Shown: positions 32,867-43,175, counted from the first letter of the stretch. The stretch is DNA of 64,000 bases from MGBC124762 sp048201935 (GCA_048201935.1 DBFBGR010000011.1:186001-250000); one strand, 5' to 3'. Numbers and translations are program-made. The notes: generated from the sequence alone by a model not told the origin.

Positions 32867-35800
32867 ATGAAAAACAGATGGAAACGCCTGGTGAGCGCCG
32901 CGCTGGCCGGGGCGCTGAGCCTGTCGCTGGCGCTCCCAGCCTGGGCAGAGGAGCTCCCGGCCCAGGAGCCCGCGGTGGAGCTGAGCGCGGAGGAGTCCGC
33001 CCAGCCCTTCTCCGTCACCGTGGGCGACTACGTCCCCGACATGAAGGGCTCGGAGAACATCCGGGCCGGGGGGACCTATACCCTCATCGCGCTGCCCGCC
33101 AGCATTGCCGCCATCGGGGAGACCACGGCCAAGCCGCTGACCCCCGAGCTGCTGCTCTCGGCGGCGGGCCAGGCTATGTACATCGGCTCCGCCGTGGCGG
33201 AGAAGGACGGCTATGTGGCCTTCCGGGGCGTGCGCCTGCGCACGGCGGATCCGGTGGTCTACTACGTCACCGGCCCCAACCTGCCCACGCCCCTTTACCA
33301 GACCAGCTACGCCACCACTGGGGCCTACGGTGACATCGTCACCGACAGCGCCGACCACTCCGCCACCGTCACCCTGGTGGACACGGAGACCGGCTATGCT
33401 TACGCCAACGCCGCCCAGGCCGACGCCTCGGGCAGCTATTTCTTTGACGGCGTGGCCCCGGGCACCTATAACCTGCGCATCACCAAGCCCGGCTACCTGC
33501 CCACCACCTATGGGCAGCCTGTGGAGCTCCCCAACGGCGCGACAAGGCCCCTCCGGGACATCGATATCTCCTCCAGCACCAGCGGTATGTTCCGGGTGGG
33601 CGATGTCACCGGCGACGGTCTTCGGAATATGGACGACCTGGCGGCCATGATGCTCTACTTTGGCCGCATTGACGCCGTGCCCGCGGGCATGACCGCCGAC
33701 CTCAACGGCGACGGCGCGGTGGACAAGCGCGACAGCGACCTGCTCATCACCGCCGCCGCCAAGCCCGACCCCAAGGACATCACCACCGGCACGGCCACCA
33801 ATGTCACCGGCGCCAAGCTGATGGTGAAGGATTCTAACGCCGCCGCCACCGCTTCCCAGCGGTATCTCTCCATCGGCGTGGACACCACCGCCACCGTCTC
33901 CGCCGCCGCCTTCTCCATCACCTTCCCCCTGGACACCGTCCAGCCCCTGAACGCCAAGGGCGGCCTCATCTCCCCGGTGGACGGCTCCGCCGCCGCTAGC
34001 TGCCTGGTCCCCGCCAGCGGCGTGGAGGCCCGGCTGGTGCGCTGGCAGGTCTTTGGGGGCTACGCTACGCTGTCCTTTGCCCTCACCTGTGCCACGCCCA
34101 AGGCCGCGGGGGAGCTGGCCAAGCTCTACTACCGCCCGGTCTCCGGCTCCACCGCCGGGTTCTATGACGGGGTCTTCACCCTGGACCACGCCGCCGGCGT
34201 GGTGGGCCGGGACACCGTGGTCACCGACTGCGTTCTGACCTATCCTGGTCAGAACAGCGCGTCCATCACCGGCCTTCGCATTGACCGGGCCGACGCCACC
34301 CTCACCATCCCCGCTGTCGGCGGGGCCTCTGTGCTGGTGCTGACCGCCACCGGCGTGGGTGCGGACGGCACCGAGTATCCCGACCTCACCGGCCTTTCCT
34401 GGGCGGTGGCTGACCAGAGCGGCCAGGCCCCGGACTGGGCCTATATGGACGGAAACGTGCTCACCGTCACCCACGCCGCCGTCCCCGGCGACATCACCGT
34501 CACCGCCGCCCGGGGCGACGTGGTCTCCGCGCCGCTGACGGTGACGCTGGAGAACGAGCCCCCCAGGGCGAAGACCCTGGTGGTGGAACCCACCCAGGGC
34601 GACGCGACGCTGAGCGTGGCCGCCGGGGAGCAGGGCCAGTTGGCTTTCGTGGCCACGGTCTTCGACCAGTATGAAAACGAGATGGAGAACGCGCAGGGCG
34701 TGACCTGGTCCCTTTCGGGCCACCCCGATGGCGTCAGCGTGGACGAAAACGGCGTGGTCACCGCCGACTGCGCCGCCCTGAGCGCCAAGCCCGACGGCTA
34801 CCGTTTCACGCTCCACGCCCAGGCCATGGGCCTCAGCGAGGGCGTGAGCGTGACTTTGTATGTGGAGGCCCAGCTGGGCCAGTTGGTGGTCTCCGGACCG
34901 GACAGCGCCGTCATCCCCGCCCAGGCCAACATGGGCACGGAGCTGGAGTACACCGTTACCGCCCTGGACAAACAGGGCAACCCCATGACGCTGACGGAGG
35001 ACGGCGTGACCACCTTCTCCGTGGCCCCCGCCGGTCAGGGCGTGGAGGCCAGTAAGGGTCTGGACGGGCGCTATCTCATCACCGTGGCCCCCACGGCCCA
35101 GGCCGGAGCGTACACCATCACCGCCAGCCAGGACGAGGTGGAGGGCGTCTACACCCTGACCCTGACCCAGACCCCGGACTACACCGCCGTGCGGGCCTAT
35201 TTGGAGGCTGAGGACGGCGGCGCGTATGCCGTTTCCGCCGGGGAGGGCTTTTCCGCCTGGCTCCAGGCCCTGCTGTTGGACGCCGACGGCGACATCGCCA
35301 CCACCCAGCCCGACCAGTGGGCGTGGTCGGTCTCCCCGGAGCTGCCCGGCGTCAGCCTGATCCCCGGCGACGAGGGGGCGGCGGAGCTGGCCGTATCCAA
35401 GACCGTGGCAGCCGGGCGGTACAGCCTGGCCGTCACCGCCGCCGACGACAAGAGCGGGCTCAGCGTGACGCTGCCCATCACCTTGGAGGTGGAGAGCGTG
35501 CTGGCCCGGCTGGAGCTCACCGCGCCGGAGAGCCTGGCCATTCCGGCCTCGGGCACGGTGGAGCACGCCCTGGCCGTCAACGGCTATGACGCGGCGGGCA
35601 GCGCCATGAGCAATCTGGAGGACCTGGTCTGGACGGTCACCGACAAGGCCACCGGCAAGGAAGCCGCCGGGGTGGAGGTCCAGGCTCAGACCCGCCGTCT
35701 GGTGCTACGCTCCACCGCCGCGCCGGGGGAGATCGCCATTGAGGTGACCTCGCCCGACGGCAAGGTCAGCGCCACCGCCGACGTGACGCTGACTCCCGCG

Positions 35801-38800
35801 GGCACCAGCACCGGGCTTTTGACCCTCTACCAGAGCGTGGAGCTGGACGGCAAGGTCGAGGGTGTGGACCTGGCCCACCACATCGAGCGCTTTACCCTGA
35901 AGGAGGGCCAGACCCTGGCGGTGGGCTACACCGCCGTGCTGGTGGACCAGACCTCGGGCAAGGTCACGCCCGTCCCCGCCGCCGATGTGAAGTGGCTGGG
36001 CGCGGGGGATATCTTTACCATTGATGAAAACGCCGAGAGCGGCGTTTATACCGGCAAGGTCACCGCCGTCTACCAGAACCAGTCGGCCTCGGCTACGGTG
36101 ACGGCCACCCTCTATCCCAACATCACCGGCCTGAGCCTGGACTTTGGCGGCGGCATGGACCAGCCGCCTTATACCTTGGCGGTGCCCACCCGGGGCTCCA
36201 AGCTCTATCCCGCCACCATTATGGCCACGATCGTCCGCTCCGGCGTGGAGCAGACCGTGCCCATCGCCGACCTGGGCCTGGCCGACTACGATATCGAGCT
36301 GGGCACCTCCCTCACCGGCCTTTACGGCGCTCTGGACAAGGAAAAGGGCGTGCTGAACATCACCGTGGACCCGGCGGCCATCCAGAACCCCACCGCCCCG
36401 CCCACCGACGGCACCGCCGACATCCGCCTGATCCAGCTCTACTTGGACTACTTCCCCGAGGAGACCCTGGTCTCCAAGAGGCTGGCGCTCTATCTGGAGC
36501 CCGAGACCGCCCAGGCGGCCTCGGCCATGCTGCGTCGTGGCGTAGGCACCGGCGTGTCCTTCGCCTTCGGCACCCCCAGGCCCGGCGAGACCACCACCGC
36601 CGCGGCGGGGACGCTCTCCAACTGCTACGCGATGGAGCTGCTGGACCAGTACGGCAGCCCCATCTCCGGCGACGTGACCTGGTCCCTCACCGGCCCCTCT
36701 GAGGTGGTCAGCGCCGGCGGTGGGCTCATCTCCATCACCGAGCCGGGCAAGGCCATTGAGTCGGCCTATCCCAGCTACGCCAGCATCCGCCGCCTGCGGG
36801 TGAGCGCCAAGTGCCCGGCAGGGGACTACAAGCTGACCCTCACCGCCAAGAGCGGCGAGCTGACCTGCGTGCTACCCATCGACCTCACCGTCACCGGCCC
36901 GGTGGCCCCCGAGGACTTGAATATGTCCATCACCGGCGAGGGCCAGGTAGTCATCCCCATGTACTACGCCCAGTATAACAGCAACAAGGTGAATACCAAG
37001 TCCAACACCACCGACTACACCGCCATTTTGCTCACCAAGGACGGCGGCGAGCTGGAGCTGATGGACGGCTATTCCCTGATCTGGACGGTCACCGATAAAG
37101 ACGGTAAGGTCCCCACCGGCGTGTCCATCGCCCCGGTGAAGGACACCACCTCGGCCAGGGTGAGCGTGGCCAAGGAGGCCCAGCCCACCGAATACGAGGA
37201 CAAAAACAAGCACACCGTCACCGCCACCCTCCTGGACCCCCAGGGCGCGGCCATCGCTCAGGCCGCCATGCTGCTGGAGCTGAACCGCAGCGCCCCGGTG
37301 CCCACGCTGATGTCCCTTCGCAAGGCGGGGACCACCACCCCCGTCACCACCGCCTCCTTCACCATGGCGGCCTCCTCCACCGAGACCCTCACCCAGGACT
37401 ACACTTTCCACCTTTTGGACCAGTATAACGACCTGGCGCTGTTGAAGGAGCGCCAGCGGGTGGAGTGGACGGTGAAGGACGACGCCAACAGCGGCGTGAA
37501 GCTGAAGGTCCTGAAGGACAAGGATAACGTGCCCTACGCCCGGATCACCGTCACCAACCCCGGACACACGGTGAACAAGACCGTCACCCTCACCGCCTCC
37601 ATCACCGTGGTGGAGGAGAAGGCCCCCAACGGCCGCCAGACCATCAGCTACGCCCTGCCCATGAAGATCACCATCGGTTCCGGCGGTGGCGGCGGAGGCG
37701 GAGGCGGTGGTGATATCGGCGGCGGCGACGATACCTCCGGCACGCCCACCATCATCGCCATCAACGGCAAGACCGACGTTACCGCTGTCCTGGGCAAGCC
37801 CACTATGGAGAACTATTCCGTCACCCTGCGCGACGCCACAGGCAAGACCTACGGCTCCAAATACACCAATAGTGTCACCTGGTCCAGCACTATCTCTCCC
37901 GCCGGGTCGGGCATCAGCTTCAACTCCACCACCCATGTCCTCACCGTTCCCGCCAACGCCAAGGCCGGGACCTATAGCGTCACCATCACCGCCAAATACG
38001 GCGCGCGCCTCAGCATCACGAAGACGGTGAGGGTGACAGTGGGCGGCGCGGCGGGGACGCCCACCAAGCTGGCCATCGACGGCAACACCGCCGTTGCCGC
38101 CACCCAGGGCACCACCGCCAGCTATACCTACACCGCCAAGCTCACCGACGCCGCCGGCACGGCCTGCCCGGCCACCGAGGTGAACAAGGTCACCTGGTCC
38201 GCCACCGGCCTGAGCGGGGGCATCACCTTCAACTCTACCAGCCGGACCCTGAATATCCCCAACACGACGCCCATCGGGACCTACAAGATCACCCTCACCG
38301 CCAAATACGCCCCCAGCAATCTAACGGCCTCCACCACGGTGACCGTCACAGTCTCCGCCAAGCAGTCCACATCCATCTCCGGGCCCACCATCGTGCCCAA
38401 CATGACCGCCACGGTCACCGTGGGCAGCGTGAGTCTGACCGCCGTCCAGGAAAAGGCCATCACCGACTTCACCACCGCCGGCAGCGTCATCACCGTGGCC
38501 CCCACCGGGCCCACCAACCTGACCTCCGCCACCGTGACCATGACCGCCGCCACCACCAAGACCATGGCCAGCCGGAACCAGTCGCTGAAGGTTCAGACCT
38601 CTCTGGGCACGGTGGTCCTGCCTGCCCAGGCGCTAACGGCTCTGACCAACCAGGGCGGCAGCAACGTGTCGGTGACGGTAGCCGCCGAGCACGGCGTGGT
38701 AAAGGTCACCTTCGCCTGCGGCTATGAGGCGGGCGCCCTGCCCGGCAGCATCGCCTTGAAGGTGCCCACCACAGGCAATGTGGCGGTGCGGACCCAGCCC

Positions 38801-39451
38801 GGCGGCGGTAAGAGCGTGATCAAGAAGGCCGTGGTGAAGGACGGCGCGGTGCTGGCCTACATCGAGGGCACCACCCAGTTGGAGCTGGAGACCCGCCAGC
38901 CCACCTTCTCCGACACCCAGACCCACTGGGCCCGGGAGGCCATCAGCTTCACCGCCGCCCGGGAGCTCTTCAACGGCACCTCGGACACCACCTTCTCCCC
39001 CGACGCCACCATGACCCGCTCCATGCTGGTCACCGTCCTCCACCGCCTGGAGGATACCCCCGCCGCCCAGAACGCGGGCTTTGCCGACGTGGCCGACGGA
39101 CAGTGGTACACCTCCGCGGTGGGCTGGGCCAACGCCAAGGGCATTGTCCAGGGCACCGGCACGGGCTTCCAGCCCGAAGGGGCCATCACCCGGGAGCAGT
39201 TGGCCACTATCCTCTACCGCTATGTGGGCTCCCTGGGGCTGTCCACGGGGCAGAAGGGCTCGCTGAGCTCCTTCTCCGACCAGGGCTCGGTCAGCTCCTG
39301 GGCCAAGGACGCTGTCCAGTGGGCCGTGGGCGCGAAGCTCATCAACGGCAAGAGCGATGGACGGCTGGACCCGGGCGGCAACGCCAGCCGGGCGGAGGTC
39401 TCCACCATCCTCCAGCGGCTCATCAGCAACGTGCTGGTGCCCGCGGTGTAA
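32867..39451 (+). CDS. Giant cell-surface protein (2194 aa): dockerin-like module, Ig-like repeats, C-terminal SLH triplet
   Basis: A secreted, wall-attached protein. Residues 1-27 are a signal peptide (ends PAWAEE). About 125-230 resembles a carboxypeptidase-regulatory-like beta sandwich (GSYFFDGVAPGTYNLRITKPGY). About 243-300 is a type I dockerin-like module with two Ca2+ loops (GDVTGDGLRNMDD and ADLNGDGAVDKRD). A cohesin-type receptor-like segment may follow. From about 460 to 1600 come many Ig-like/BIG-type domains (repeats of LSWAVADQSG / VTWSLSG / WTVTDK cores). A run of ten glycines (about 1605-1614) links to further BIG domains. Three SLH modules close the protein (about 2010-2190). 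It forms an operon with the subtilase 18 nt downstream, which may process it (inference). Confidence 0.9.
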   Translation: MKNRWKRLVSAALAGALSLSLALPAWAEELPAQEPAVELSAEESAQPFSVTVGDYVPDMKGSENIRAGGTYTLIALPASIAAIGETTAKPLTPELLLSAAGQAMYIGSAVAEKDGYVAFRGVRLRTADPVVYYVTGPNLPTPLYQTSYATTGAYGDIVTDSADHSATVTLVDTETGYAYANAAQADASGSYFFDGVAPGTYNLRITKPGYLPTTYGQPVELPNGATRPLRDIDISSSTSGMFRVGDVTGDGLRNMDDLAAMMLYFGRIDAVPAGMTADLNGDGAVDKRDSDLLITAAAKPDPKDITTGTATNVTGAKLMVKDSNAAATASQRYLSIGVDTTATVSAAAFSITFPLDTVQPLNAKGGLISPVDGSAAASCLVPASGVEARLVRWQVFGGYATLSFALTCATPKAAGELAKLYYRPVSGSTAGFYDGVFTLDHAAGVVGRDTVVTDCVLTYPGQNSASITGLRIDRADATLTIPAVGGASVLVLTATGVGADGTEYPDLTGLSWAVADQSGQAPDWAYMDGNVLTVTHAAVPGDITVTAARGDVVSAPLTVTLENEPPRAKTLVVEPTQGDATLSVAAGEQGQLAFVATVFDQYENEMENAQGVTWSLSGHPDGVSVDENGVVTADCAALSAKPDGYRFTLHAQAMGLSEGVSVTLYVEAQLGQLVVSGPDSAVIPAQANMGTELEYTVTALDKQGNPMTLTEDGVTTFSVAPAGQGVEASKGLDGRYLITVAPTAQAGAYTITASQDEVEGVYTLTLTQTPDYTAVRAYLEAEDGGAYAVSAGEGFSAWLQALLLDADGDIATTQPDQWAWSVSPELPGVSLIPGDEGAAELAVSKTVAAGRYSLAVTAADDKSGLSVTLPITLEVESVLARLELTAPESLAIPASGTVEHALAVNGYDAAGSAMSNLEDLVWTVTDKATGKEAAGVEVQAQTRRLVLRSTAAPGEIAIEVTSPDGKVSATADVTLTPAGTSTGLLTLYQSVELDGKVEGVDLAHHIERFTLKEGQTLAVGYTAVLVDQTSGKVTPVPAADVKWLGAGDIFTIDENAESGVYTGKVTAVYQNQSASATVTATLYPNITGLSLDFGGGMDQPPYTLAVPTRGSKLYPATIMATIVRSGVEQTVPIADLGLADYDIELGTSLTGLYGALDKEKGVLNITVDPAAIQNPTAPPTDGTADIRLIQLYLDYFPEETLVSKRLALYLEPETAQAASAMLRRGVGTGVSFAFGTPRPGETTTAAAGTLSNCYAMELLDQYGSPISGDVTWSLTGPSEVVSAGGGLISITEPGKAIESAYPSYASIRRLRVSAKCPAGDYKLTLTAKSGELTCVLPIDLTVTGPVAPEDLNMSITGEGQVVIPMYYAQYNSNKVNTKSNTTDYTAILLTKDGGELELMDGYSLIWTVTDKDGKVPTGVSIAPVKDTTSARVSVAKEAQPTEYEDKNKHTVTATLLDPQGAAIAQAAMLLELNRSAPVPTLMSLRKAGTTTPVTTASFTMAASSTETLTQDYTFHLLDQYNDLALLKERQRVEWTVKDDANSGVKLKVLKDKDNVPYARITVTNPGHTVNKTVTLTASITVVEEKAPNGRQTISYALPMKITIGSGGGGGGGGGGDIGGGDDTSGTPTIIAINGKTDVTAVLGKPTMENYSVTLRDATGKTYGSKYTNSVTWSSTISPAGSGISFNSTTHVLTVPANAKAGTYSVTITAKYGARLSITKTVRVTVGGAAGTPTKLAIDGNTAVAATQGTTASYTYTAKLTDAAGTACPATEVNKVTWSATGLSGGITFNSTSRTLNIPNTTPIGTYKITLTAKYAPSNLTASTTVTVTVSAKQSTSISGPTIVPNMTATVTVGSVSLTAVQEKAITDFTTAGSVITVAPTGPTNLTSATVTMTAATTKTMASRNQSLKVQTSLGTVVLPAQALTALTNQGGSNVSVTVAAEHGVVKVTFACGYEAGALPGSIALKVPTTGNVAVRTQPGGGKSVIKKAVVKDGAVLAYIEGTTQLELETRQPTFSDTQTHWAREAISFTAARELFNGTSDTTFSPDATMTRSMLVTVLHRLEDTPAAQNAGFADVADGQWYTSAVGWANAKGIVQGTGTGFQPEGAITREQLATILYRYVGSLGLSTGQKGSLSSFSDQGSVSSWAKDAVQWAVGAKLINGKSDGRLDPGGNASRAEVSTILQRLISNVLVPAV

Positions 39452-39469
39452 CGAAAGGAGATGGCTGAT

Positions 39470-41119
39470 ATGAAACGTATTTGCAAGGCCCTGTGCGCCT
39501 TTTCTCTGACTTTGATCCTGGCCATGACCCTGTGGGTCTCGCCCCTGGGCGCCACCGCCCAGGCCGCCGAGGCCGAGGGGGAGTATCTGGGCTACCTGGT
39601 CATGCTGGACGACCAGCCTGTTGCCGCCTCCTACGACAACGGCGGGGAGGCCACGCTGATGGCGGCCTATGACGAGCGCGAGGAGCTGCTGCCCCTGGCT
39701 GAGAGCATGGGCATCTACAAGGCCGGTGACCTCAGCAACATCCAGAACCTGGTCTGGTCCGGTCAGGTCCTCTCCGCCGAGCCCGACTACAAGGCTGAGC
39801 TCTTTGGCGCGGGGGACCTGGAGTCCGACCACCTGGACCCCACCAAGCCCAACGACCCCTACTTCATCGAGCAGAACCGGAACCACCAGTATAACCTGAA
39901 GGACTCCGACGTGTTCGGCTCGTCCATCCGTGCCGCCTGGGACGCGGGCCTCACCGGCGAGGGCGTCACCGTGGCCGTCATCGACTCCGGCATCAACAGC
40001 TTCCATAACGACGCGCCCACCAAGGTGGCCCGGGGCCGGTACTACTTCTACCGCGAGGAGCCGGGCGGCCGGTATAAGTACGTGATCAACGGCGAGACCA
40101 AGTATTATAACTACTACTCCAACGACTATGTGCTCGACGACATGGAAAACGGCCATGGCACCATGGTCGCGGGCATCATCGCCGCCAACAAGGACAACGG
40201 CATCGGCGTCGCCGGCGCGGCTCCCAACGTCACGCTGATGCCCGTGCGGTGCTTTACCAACACCCCCGGCCACCTGGGGGGCTATGTCTCCAACCTGATC
40301 AGCGGCGTGACCTATGCCATGAACAACGGCGCCAACGTCATCAACATGAGCTGGGGGATCACCAACAACTCCGCCACGCTGCGTTCGGTGATCACCCAGG
40401 CGGCCAACAAGGGCTGCATCCTCATCGCCGCCGCGGGCAACGACGGCTTGTCCACGCCCTGCTATCCCGCCGCTTGGGACAACGTCATCAGCGTGGGCGC
40501 CACCGATAAAAACGGCCATCTGGCCGACTACTCCCGCCGCCACGACACCGTGGCCGTCTGCGCCCCGGGTAGTGTGATCTGGTCCCTTTCCAACAAGGAC
40601 GACACGGCCTATAAGTACAGTAGTGGCACCTCCTTCTCCACCCCGCTGGTGGCGGCCTGCGCGGCCCTTTTGAAGGAGGCCGACCCCGGCCTGACCCAGG
40701 CCGATTTTGCCCAACTGCTCCAGGGCAACTGCGACCCCATTGAATTTGACAGACCCTCTGACGCGGCCTACGGCGGCGCGGGCAGGATCAATATGCGCAA
40801 GCTGCTGGACGCGGTGGGCTATGCCGGGGCCACCATGACCCGAAACGGCGACGCCCTCAGCGTTCGCGCGGCCTATCACCCGGTCCAGAGCGCGACCCAG
40901 ACCCCCGACAGCCAGGCGGTGCTGGTGATCGGCGCCTACAACGCCCAGGGCCACCTGCTGGACAGCCAGACCGCCGTTCCCTCCCTCAGCGGCTACGGCG
41001 CGTACTCCCTGGCGGCTCAGTTCGACCACCCCGACATCGCCAGCTTCCGGACCTTCTACCTGAAAAACGACGGTACGCTGACCGCCGTGGCCTCACCCGC
41101 GGCGCTGACTGCCCGATAA
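39470..41119 (+). CDS. Secreted subtilisin-family (S8) serine peptidase
   Basis: The 549-aa exported protease has a signal peptide (MKRICKALCAFSLTLILAM, ending TAQAAEA) and an I9-like propeptide region up to about 110. The catalytic triad is Asp172 (VAVIDSGI), His229 (NGHGTMVAGI) and Ser388 (SGTSFSTPLV), with oxyanion Asn324 (AAAGNDG). The 140 residues after the peptidase domain form a beta-rich extension of unknown role. The ATG at 39470 is 9 nt after AAAGGAG; the in-frame ATG at 39461 abuts that site. It follows the giant SLH protein by 18 nt, so joint expression at the cell surface is likely. Confidence 0.93.
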   Translation: MKRICKALCAFSLTLILAMTLWVSPLGATAQAAEAEGEYLGYLVMLDDQPVAASYDNGGEATLMAAYDEREELLPLAESMGIYKAGDLSNIQNLVWSGQVLSAEPDYKAELFGAGDLESDHLDPTKPNDPYFIEQNRNHQYNLKDSDVFGSSIRAAWDAGLTGEGVTVAVIDSGINSFHNDAPTKVARGRYYFYREEPGGRYKYVINGETKYYNYYSNDYVLDDMENGHGTMVAGIIAANKDNGIGVAGAAPNVTLMPVRCFTNTPGHLGGYVSNLISGVTYAMNNGANVINMSWGITNNSATLRSVITQAANKGCILIAAAGNDGLSTPCYPAAWDNVISVGATDKNGHLADYSRRHDTVAVCAPGSVIWSLSNKDDTAYKYSSGTSFSTPLVAACAALLKEADPGLTQADFAQLLQGNCDPIEFDRPSDAAYGGAGRINMRKLLDAVGYAGATMTRNGDALSVRAAYHPVQSATQTPDSQAVLVIGAYNAQGHLLDSQTAVPSLSGYGAYSLAAQFDHPDIASFRTFYLKNDGTLTAVASPAALTAR

Positions 41120-41125
41120 ACGGCA

Positions 41126-41165
41126 AAAAAGCACCCTGGCTACGATGTTAGCCAGGGTGCTTTTT
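41126..41165. terminator. Bidirectional terminator between the subtilase and cca
   Basis: Seventeen-bp stem AAAAAGCACCCTGGCTA / TAGCCAGGGTGCTTTTT, with A and T runs built into the stem so it can end transcription from both sides. Confidence 0.93.
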
Positions 41166-41168
41166 GCG

Positions 41169-42500
41169 TCATTTTTGGGCTTTTAGAGCGGCCAAAAGGG
41201 CCTCCTTTTCGTTGGGCAGTGTTCCGGCGATGACCTGGTCCAGCAGCTCCTGCAGTGCCTTTCCCACGGCGGGGCCAGCCGGGACTCCCGCCGCCAGTAC
41301 CTCCTGCCCGCCTACGGCCAGGTCCTTTAGGGAAAAGCACTGGCCCTGGGCGATGACGGTCCGGGCCGTGGCCTTCAACTGGTCGAGGTGTGCCAGCCGC
41401 TGGGGTACCTGGTCGTGTCCCTGGCCCAGGGCGTCACACCGCTTGACTTCTAAAAGCTGGAAGAGGGCCTCCTCCCCCAGCCGTCCCAGCCAGCGGCGCA
41501 CCGACTTTTCCGTGGCTTCGATGGGCGCGTCGTGCCGCTCCACCAGCAGCGTCACCCGTTCCCGGGTGGCGTTGTCGAATTTCAAGGCGCGGAGCATCTC
41601 CTCCGCCAGGGCCGCGCCCACCTTGGCGTGGCCGTAGAAGTGGTCCACGCCGGCTTCGTCGGTGGTCTTGCAAGAGGGCTTGCCCACGTCGTGGAGGAGC
41701 ACCGCCAGACGGACGGTCAGGTCGTCCGGCGCGGCGGCCAGGGCGTGGAGGGTGTGTTCCCAACCGCCCCAGCGGTGCCAGGGATTGTGCTGTTCCAGCG
41801 TCACCAGAGGGGCTAACTGGGGCCAAAACCGGCAAAAGACTGCCGGATGGGCACGCAAAACGGCCACGCAGTCCCGGCCCAAAAGCAGCTTGCGAAGCTC
41901 CGCTTGGATCCTCTCGGCGGCCACATGGTCCAGCATGGCCAGGTTTCTCTCCAACGCGGCGGCGGTGGCGGGTTCGATGGCGTAGCCCAGAGTGGCGGCA
42001 AACCGGAGACAGCGCATAAGCCGCAGCCCGTCCTCCTGGAAGCGCCGGTCGGGGTCGCCTACGCAGCGCAGGAGCTTGTTTTCCAGGTCCGTCCGACCGC
42101 CAAAGGGGGCTTGGATCGCGCCGTTTCGGTCCATGGCCATGGCGTTGACGGTGAAGTCCCGCCGGGCTAAGTCCTGCTCCAGGTTGGGCACAAAGTCCAC
42201 CCGGTCGGGCCGCCGTCCGTCGGAGTAGGGCCCGTCGGCGCGGTAGGTGGTGACCTCATACTGCCCCTCGCGTAGCCGCAGCGTCACCGTGCCGTGTTTT
42301 ATGCCTGTCTCCAGCACCGCGATACCGGGAAAGCAGTCCTTGACCTGCTGGGGCAGGGCAGAGGTACACAGGTCCCAGTCCTGGGGCTCCACGCCCCGGA
42401 GGCAGTCCCGGACGCAGCCGCCCACGGCGTAGGCCCCGAAGCCCGCGGCGTTCAGCGTGGACAGGACCCAGCGGACCTCAGAGGGCATATCCTGGCTCAT
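41169..42500 (-). CDS. cca: CCA tRNA nucleotidyltransferase
   Basis: Adds or repairs the 3' CCA of tRNAs. The 443-aa class II enzyme has the nucleotidyltransferase signature YAVGGCVRDCLRG with DWDL metal aspartates, the RRDFTVNAMA and RRFQEDGLRLMRCLRFAA motifs, and an HD domain (LHDVGKP) typical of bacterial CCA-adding forms. The start (42500) overlaps the upstream ygjP-like stop by 4 nt (ATGA type). The frame is open further upstream but only as a shadow of the peptidase gene. Confidence 0.95.
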   Translation of the reverse strand: MSQDMPSEVRWVLSTLNAAGFGAYAVGGCVRDCLRGVEPQDWDLCTSALPQQVKDCFPGIAVLETGIKHGTVTLRLREGQYEVTTYRADGPYSDGRRPDRVDFVPNLEQDLARRDFTVNAMAMDRNGAIQAPFGGRTDLENKLLRCVGDPDRRFQEDGLRLMRCLRFAATLGYAIEPATAAALERNLAMLDHVAAERIQAELRKLLLGRDCVAVLRAHPAVFCRFWPQLAPLVTLEQHNPWHRWGGWEHTLHALAAAPDDLTVRLAVLLHDVGKPSCKTTDEAGVDHFYGHAKVGAALAEEMLRALKFDNATRERVTLLVERHDAPIEATEKSVRRWLGRLGEEALFQLLEVKRCDALGQGHDQVPQRLAHLDQLKATARTVIAQGQCFSLKDLAVGGQEVLAAGVPAGPAVGKALQELLDQVIAGTLPNEKEALLAALKAQK

Positions 42501-43081
42501 AGCGCGCCCTCCTCTCCACCGCTCCAGGCTTCCAACCGGCGTTTGCGGGCTTTGTAGTCGGGCATCAAGGCCAACATCAGCGCATGGAAGCCGGGGCCGT
42601 GGTCGGGGTGGACAAAGTGGCAAAGCTCGTGGAGGACCACATAGTCCAAACACTCCCTGGGAGCGTAAAAGAGCCGGGTATTCAGCGTGATATGGCCCTT
42701 TTGCCAGGCGCAGGAGCCCCAGCGGCTTTTCATCTCCCGGAGCTTGAGCTGGGGCATTTTTACGCCGTAGGGGGCCACCAGGGGTAGTTGGTGGGCCAGG
42801 GCCTCCAAAAAGAGGACCCGGCACTGGTCTCTGGGGATAGTGGGCAGGGCCTGGGCCTGCGTCTGCTGCCGGGCGATCCGGGCCTGGGAGGCGAGAATAA
42901 AAGCGCCCTTGGCGGCAACGAAGCCGTCGATGGCCCGCAGGCTCACCCGGGGACTGGCGGAGACGTAGACGCTGCCGTCTCGCCGCACCCGCAGGTTCAG
43001 GTTCTTCACCCGCTTGCGCTCCAGGGTGTAGCTGAGCTCGCCACCCGCAAAGGGGACGCTGCGCTGGGTAAGCCGCTCCAT
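42497..43081 (-). CDS. YgjP/SprT-like M48-type metallopeptidase domain protein
   Basis: The 194-aa protein has the family signatures MKSRWGSC (about 117-124) and the zinc motif HELCHFVHPDHG (H151, E152, H155, H161). Members of this YgjP-like (DUF45) group are predicted cytosolic zinc peptidases; substrates are unknown. It is the first gene of a two-gene operon with cca. Confidence 0.9.
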   Translation of the reverse strand: MERLTQRSVPFAGGELSYTLERKRVKNLNLRVRRDGSVYVSASPRVSLRAIDGFVAAKGAFILASQARIARQQTQAQALPTIPRDQCRVLFLEALAHQLPLVAPYGVKMPQLKLREMKSRWGSCAWQKGHITLNTRLFYAPRECLDYVVLHELCHFVHPDHGPGFHALMLALMPDYKARKRRLEAWSGGEEGAL

Positions 43082-43146
43082 AGCCGGACCTCCTTTCCAA
43101 AGCCGATCGCCCCAAAGCCCCGAAGGGCCGTGGAGGAAGTAAGGCT

Positions 43147-43175
43147 ATTGTACTCCCCGGGGCGATTTTTGGCAA
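43147..43175 (-). promoter_or_regulatory. Promoter of the ygjP-cca operon
   Basis: On the minus strand TTGCCA (43170-43175), 17-nt spacer, TACAAT (43147-43152). Confidence 0.7.

Noticed and set aside
32804..35566. 920-aa minus-strand frame opposite the giant surface gene
   Set aside because: Same GC3 shadow effect; composition is His/Gly/Val/Ala-rich and matches no family.
38633..41029. 798-aa minus-strand frame across the SLH end and the subtilase
   Set aside because: Spans two convincing plus-strand genes with clear domains; shadow.
42501..43175. N-terminal extension of cca in the same frame
   Set aside because: It overlaps the YgjP-like gene, which has its own zinc motif; a standard cca start with a 4-nt overlap exists at 42500.
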